Source: an uncultured Flavobacterium sp.
GTDB taxonomy: Bacteria; Bacteroidota; Bacteroidia; Flavobacteriales; Flavobacteriaceae
Assembly (NCBI RefSeq): GCF_946479975.1
Contig: NZ_CAMLIX010000102.1
Location: 1 to 16,972, forward strand
Length of the DNA: 16,972 nt
Direction: 5' to 3'
Positions 14,814-16,972 of this stretch are shown here, in pieces. A model generated the notes under the pieces. It saw only the letters and a list, made by a program, of their open reading frames with translations, was not told the DNA's origin and did not search any database. The position numbers and the translations under genes are program-made. Every line of letters starts with the position of its first letter. The stretch's first letter is position 1.

Positions 14814-15064
14814 TTTGTTTCAGGTTATTCTTGTTTCAGGTTTCAAGTTGAAAACCTATGACTTTTTAACGCAAAGCACGCTAAGTTTTTTCTTGAGCCA
14901 AACTTTTTTAAAAACGCAAAGTACGCAAAGCTGAATCCACAAAGCTTTGCGCACTTTGCTTTCAATACAAACTATGGTAAAAAAACTTAGCGTGCTTTGC
15001 GTTAAAAATTTTTATCCATCTAGAGAATAACTTGAAAAATGAAACAAGAAAAACCTGAAACAAA
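14814..15064. repeat. 251-base nested inverted repeat with CGCAAAG core
   Basis: Three nested arm pairs. Outer: 14814-14838 with 15040-15064, 24 of 25 matching, core TTTCAGGTT and CTTGTTTCA. Middle: 14863-14891 with 14980-15008, 29 of 29 perfect, core ACGCAAAGCACGCTAAG. Inner: 14914-14932 with 14943-14961, 17 of 19, core ACGCAAAGTACGCAAAG, loop of ten bases. The middle and inner motifs are near-copies of one another. No frame inside encodes a protein. It fills almost all the space between convergent bcp and the 486-aa gene. It could be a MITE/REP-like element or a folded RNA. Confidence 0.85.
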
Positions 15065-15089
15065 AAAAGTCCCAACAAGGGACTTTTTT
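15063..15089. terminator. Bidirectional terminator between bcp and the 486-aa gene
   Basis: An 11-base perfect stem (AAAAAAGTCCC at 15063-15073 with 15079-15089) and five-base loop AACAA. The A/T-rich ends give a U-run in both directions. It abuts the minus-strand stop codon (15091-15093) and touches the end of the large inverted repeat. Confidence 0.85.
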
Positions 15090-15090
15090 A

Positions 15091-16551
15091 CTATGTGTTT
15101 TGTTCTAATTCTTTCTGTGGATGATATCCAAAAAGATGATGTTCTTTTATAATTTCTGGAATACCTGGAGGAAGCATTGGTTCCCAGCCTGGTTTTCCTT
15201 GGTTGATCATTTTTAGAATTTCTCTAGAGAAAACTTCCAAGATATTTGGATCGTAATCTTCAATATCAACCACTTTTCCGTTGAATTTAAAGAATTTGTA
15301 TAATTCTTTCATTCTTGGATGAACTTTCAAGTTGTTAGAATCCATTAAATTTCCGTTTTCATCTAACATCGGATATAAGAAAACTTTCATATCGCGGTAG
15401 AATAATTTTCCGAAAGCTTCTAGAATTCCACCACTTAAATGGCGATAGTATTTCTCATCAAAAATATCTACAAGGTTGTTTACACCCATTGCCAATCCCA
15501 TACGCGCTTTCGTATAGTTAGCGAAATATTCCACAACTTTATAATATTCTTGGAAATTCGAAATCATAACCGTTTGACCAAGAGAACAAAGCAATTCGGC
15601 TCTGTCCATAAAGTCGCGTTCGTCAATTTCACCATCCGAACGTAAATTCGAAAGTGTAATTTCAAAAACAACAAGCGTATTGCTTTTATCAACCTTATTT
15701 TCGTTAAGAAACATTTTTAACGATTTCTCGTACATGTCCATATTTACTTTTGTAACCGGACGAAAACTTCCTCTTAAAGCCAAAAGGTTCTTTTTGTATA
15801 AAATAGCTGCCGGTAAAATGTTTTTTCCTTCCGGATTAAACATTACCGCATCTGTCATTCCGTTTTTAACCAATTGCAAACTCATTAAACGATTGTCTAC
15901 ATCGGCAAAACGTGGACCTGAAAAGTTAATGGTATCAATCTCTAATTGATCTTTGTCTAAATGATCGTATAAGTAACGCAGTAAACGTTTTGGATCATTA
16001 TATTTGTAAAAAGCACCGTAAATTAAGTTCACACCTAAAATTCCAAGTGTTTCTTGTTGTAATCTGGCATCAGTTTCTTTAAAACGAATGTGAAGAATAA
16101 TTTCGTTGTAAGCTTCGTCTGGTTCAATTTGGTATCGAATTCCAACCCAGCCGTGACCTTTAAATTGTTTGGCAAAATCTATTGTTGCAACTGTATTGGC
16201 GTAACTAAAAAAAAGTTTTGTAGGGTGTTTTTCACGACTTAAACGCTCTTCGATGATTTGGCCTTCATGGGTAAGCATTTTTTTCAAACGCTCTTCGGTC
16301 ACATATCTTCCGTCACTTTCAACTCCGTAAACGGCGTCACTAAAATCTTTATCATAGGCAGACATTGCTTTTGCAATTGTTCCCGAAGAACCTCCAGATC
16401 TGAAAAAATGTCTAACTGTCTCTTGTCCAGCGCCAATTTCAGCAAATGTTCCGTAAATATTCTCGTTTAAATTAATGCGTAAAGCTTTGTCTTTTATAGA
16501 AGGAATCTGTTCGATGACCTTGTCACCTTTGAGTTTTATTTCTGTACCCAT
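15091..16551 (-). CDS. Conserved Bacteroidetes protein of unassigned function, 486 aa
   Basis: I recognise the sequence as a well-conserved flavobacterial protein but cannot give it a function. Recognisable segments include NIYGTFAEIGAGQETVRHFF (31-50), then a Gly/Ser-rich SGGSSGTIAKAMSAYDKDFSDA (52-73); a TYANTVATIDFAKQFKGHGW-like stretch in the middle (written FSYANTVATID here); and LGQTVMISNFQEYYKVVEYF and MGLAMGVNNLVDIFDEKYY in the second half. No signal peptide or membrane helix, so it is probably cytoplasmic. I see no (H/T)xGH nucleotidyltransferase motif, no Walker A and no TonB box, so labels such as adenylyltransferase or receptor would not be supported by the sequence. The ATG at 16551 is preceded by a promoter-like motif. 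It is monocistronic, convergent with bcp and divergent from the metallo-hydrolase. Confidence 0.85.
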   Translation of the reverse strand: MGTEIKLKGDKVIEQIPSIKDKALRINLNENIYGTFAEIGAGQETVRHFFRSGGSSGTIAKAMSAYDKDFSDAVYGVESDGRYVTEERLKKMLTHEGQIIEERLSREKHPTKLFFSYANTVATIDFAKQFKGHGWVGIRYQIEPDEAYNEIILHIRFKETDARLQQETLGILGVNLIYGAFYKYNDPKRLLRYLYDHLDKDQLEIDTINFSGPRFADVDNRLMSLQLVKNGMTDAVMFNPEGKNILPAAILYKKNLLALRGSFRPVTKVNMDMYEKSLKMFLNENKVDKSNTLVVFEITLSNLRSDGEIDERDFMDRAELLCSLGQTVMISNFQEYYKVVEYFANYTKARMGLAMGVNNLVDIFDEKYYRHLSGGILEAFGKLFYRDMKVFLYPMLDENGNLMDSNNLKVHPRMKELYKFFKFNGKVVDIEDYDPNILEVFSREILKMINQGKPGWEPMLPPGIPEIIKEHHLFGYHPQKELEQNT

Positions 16552-16573
16552 TTTCTTTTAAATAGATTTGTTA

Positions 16574-16603
16574 CAAAGTTAGTAAATTAGGCTTCTAATG
16601 AAA
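16574..16603 (-). promoter_or_regulatory. Putative promoter for the 486-aa gene
   Basis: On the minus strand TAACTTTG (16574-16581) matches TAnnTTTG. An 18-base spacer separates it from TTTC (16600-16603), one base off the -33 TTTG. It lies 22 bases before the start codon. Confidence 0.5.
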
Positions 16604-16614
16604 GAGAAATAATC

Positions 16615-16622
16615 TATTTTTG
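16615..16622 (+). promoter_or_regulatory. Putative -7 promoter element for the metallo-hydrolase
   Basis: TATTTTTG matches TAnnTTTG and ends 18 bases before the TTG start at 16641, so the leader would be about a dozen bases. No clear -33. Confidence 0.45.
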
Positions 16623-16640
16623 TAAAAAAATTAAGTTCAA

Positions 16641-16972
16641 TTGAAGGTTTATTTTTTAGGTACAGGTACTTCTCAAGGCATTCCGATAATCGGAATCGAT
16701 CATCCCGTCTGTAATAGCACTGATGCTAAGGATAAAAGGCTTCGTGTGTCCATTTGGATCACATGGAACGAGCATTCTTATGTAATTGACTGCGGTCCAG
16801 ATTTTAGACAGCAAATGCTTTCCTGCGGATGCCGAAAACTCGATGCGATTTTATTTACTCACGAACATGCAGATCATACTGCTGGTTTAGATGATATTCG
16901 CCCTTTTAATTTTAGACAAGGAGAAATTCCGATTTACGGACATCAGCGTGTTTTAGATAATCTAAGACGTCG
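16641..16972 (+). CDS. PhnP-like MBL-fold metallo-hydrolase, N-terminal part (3' end outside window)
   Basis: 110 residues are visible and the frame is open at the window edge. I chose a TTG start at 16641: the family's first strand and loop, KVYFLGTGTSQGIP, begins at residue 2 and the next in-frame ATG is near residue 59. Visible motifs: the conserved N-terminal GTGTSQGIP (7-15), H21-P-V-C24 with S26-T-D28, the metal-binding aspartate in DCGPDFRQQM (50-59), the HxHxDH metal motif H74-E-H76-A-D78-H79, and then TAGLDDIRPF. The fold binds two metal ions and hydrolyses phosphodiester-type or ester substrates; PhnP relatives act on cyclic phosphates. The actual substrate is unknown. Divergent from the 486-aa gene with about 90 bases between starts. 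Confidence 0.85.
   Translation, partial: MKVYFLGTGTSQGIPIIGIDHPVCNSTDAKDKRLRVSIWITWNEHSYVIDCGPDFRQQMLSCGCRKLDAILFTHEHADHTAGLDDIRPFNFRQGEIPIYGHQRVLDNLRR

Noticed and set aside
14814..15064. CRISPR array or insertion sequence
   Set aside because: The repeats are inverted and nested rather than regularly spaced direct copies, and there is no transposase frame or visible target duplication.
15439..16470. Several plus-strand frames of 68-89 codons
   Set aside because: They are antisense to the 486-aa gene, which has convincing protein sequence throughout; no promoter or family character.

Overview
The window reads as ordinary chromosomal DNA from a member of Bacteroidetes, most likely a Flavobacterium or close relative. 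It is strongly AT-rich. Shine-Dalgarno sequences are essentially absent. Several starts are preceded by a copy of the Bacteroidetes -7 promoter motif TAnnTTTG. The gene content is also flavobacterial: DUF4834, YfhO, a flavobacterial UvrA variant, an ECF sigma factor and a PhnP-like metallo-hydrolase. I saw no rRNA, tRNA, CRISPR array, prophage or transposase gene.

Layout. (1) 1-700: a divergent pair, the start of an outer-membrane transporter-like protein (minus) and a small DUF4834 membrane protein (plus). (2) 749-6721: a plus-strand surface-polysaccharide cluster of YfhO membrane protein, glycosyltransferase and oligosaccharide flippase. A two-gene nucleotidyltransferase module (55 aa plus 157 aa, ATGA overlap) with its own promoter-like motif sits between YfhO and the glycosyltransferase. 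(3) 6722-7503: a terminator, about 350 bases of AT-rich non-coding DNA, a 99-aa one-pass membrane protein and a long bidirectional terminator. (4) 7514-10309: uvrA on the minus strand. (5) 10310-11723: a 500-base spacer, an ECF sigma factor, a 47-aa protein and a terminator. (6) 11724-13303: a 480-base spacer holding what may be a decayed secreted-protein gene, then a secreted TPR protein. (7) 13334-14807: nth (minus) and bcp (plus), divergent. (8) 14808-15090: a striking 251-base nested inverted repeat, followed by a bidirectional terminator. (9) 15091-16972: a conserved 486-aa protein of unassigned function (minus), divergent from a truncated metallo-hydrolase (plus).

Functionally, the first third concerns the cell envelope and glycan export. 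The middle and right parts hold DNA repair (UvrA, Nth) and peroxide defence (Bcp). There is no obvious new defence island. The points most worth a second look are the nucleotidyltransferase module inside the glycan cluster, the nested inverted repeat at 14814-15064 and its CGCAAAG core shared with the nth terminator, an Nth lacking all iron-sulfur cysteines whose stop codon lies in a terminator loop, the 47-aa gene behind the ECF sigma factor, and three genes that must start with TTG.
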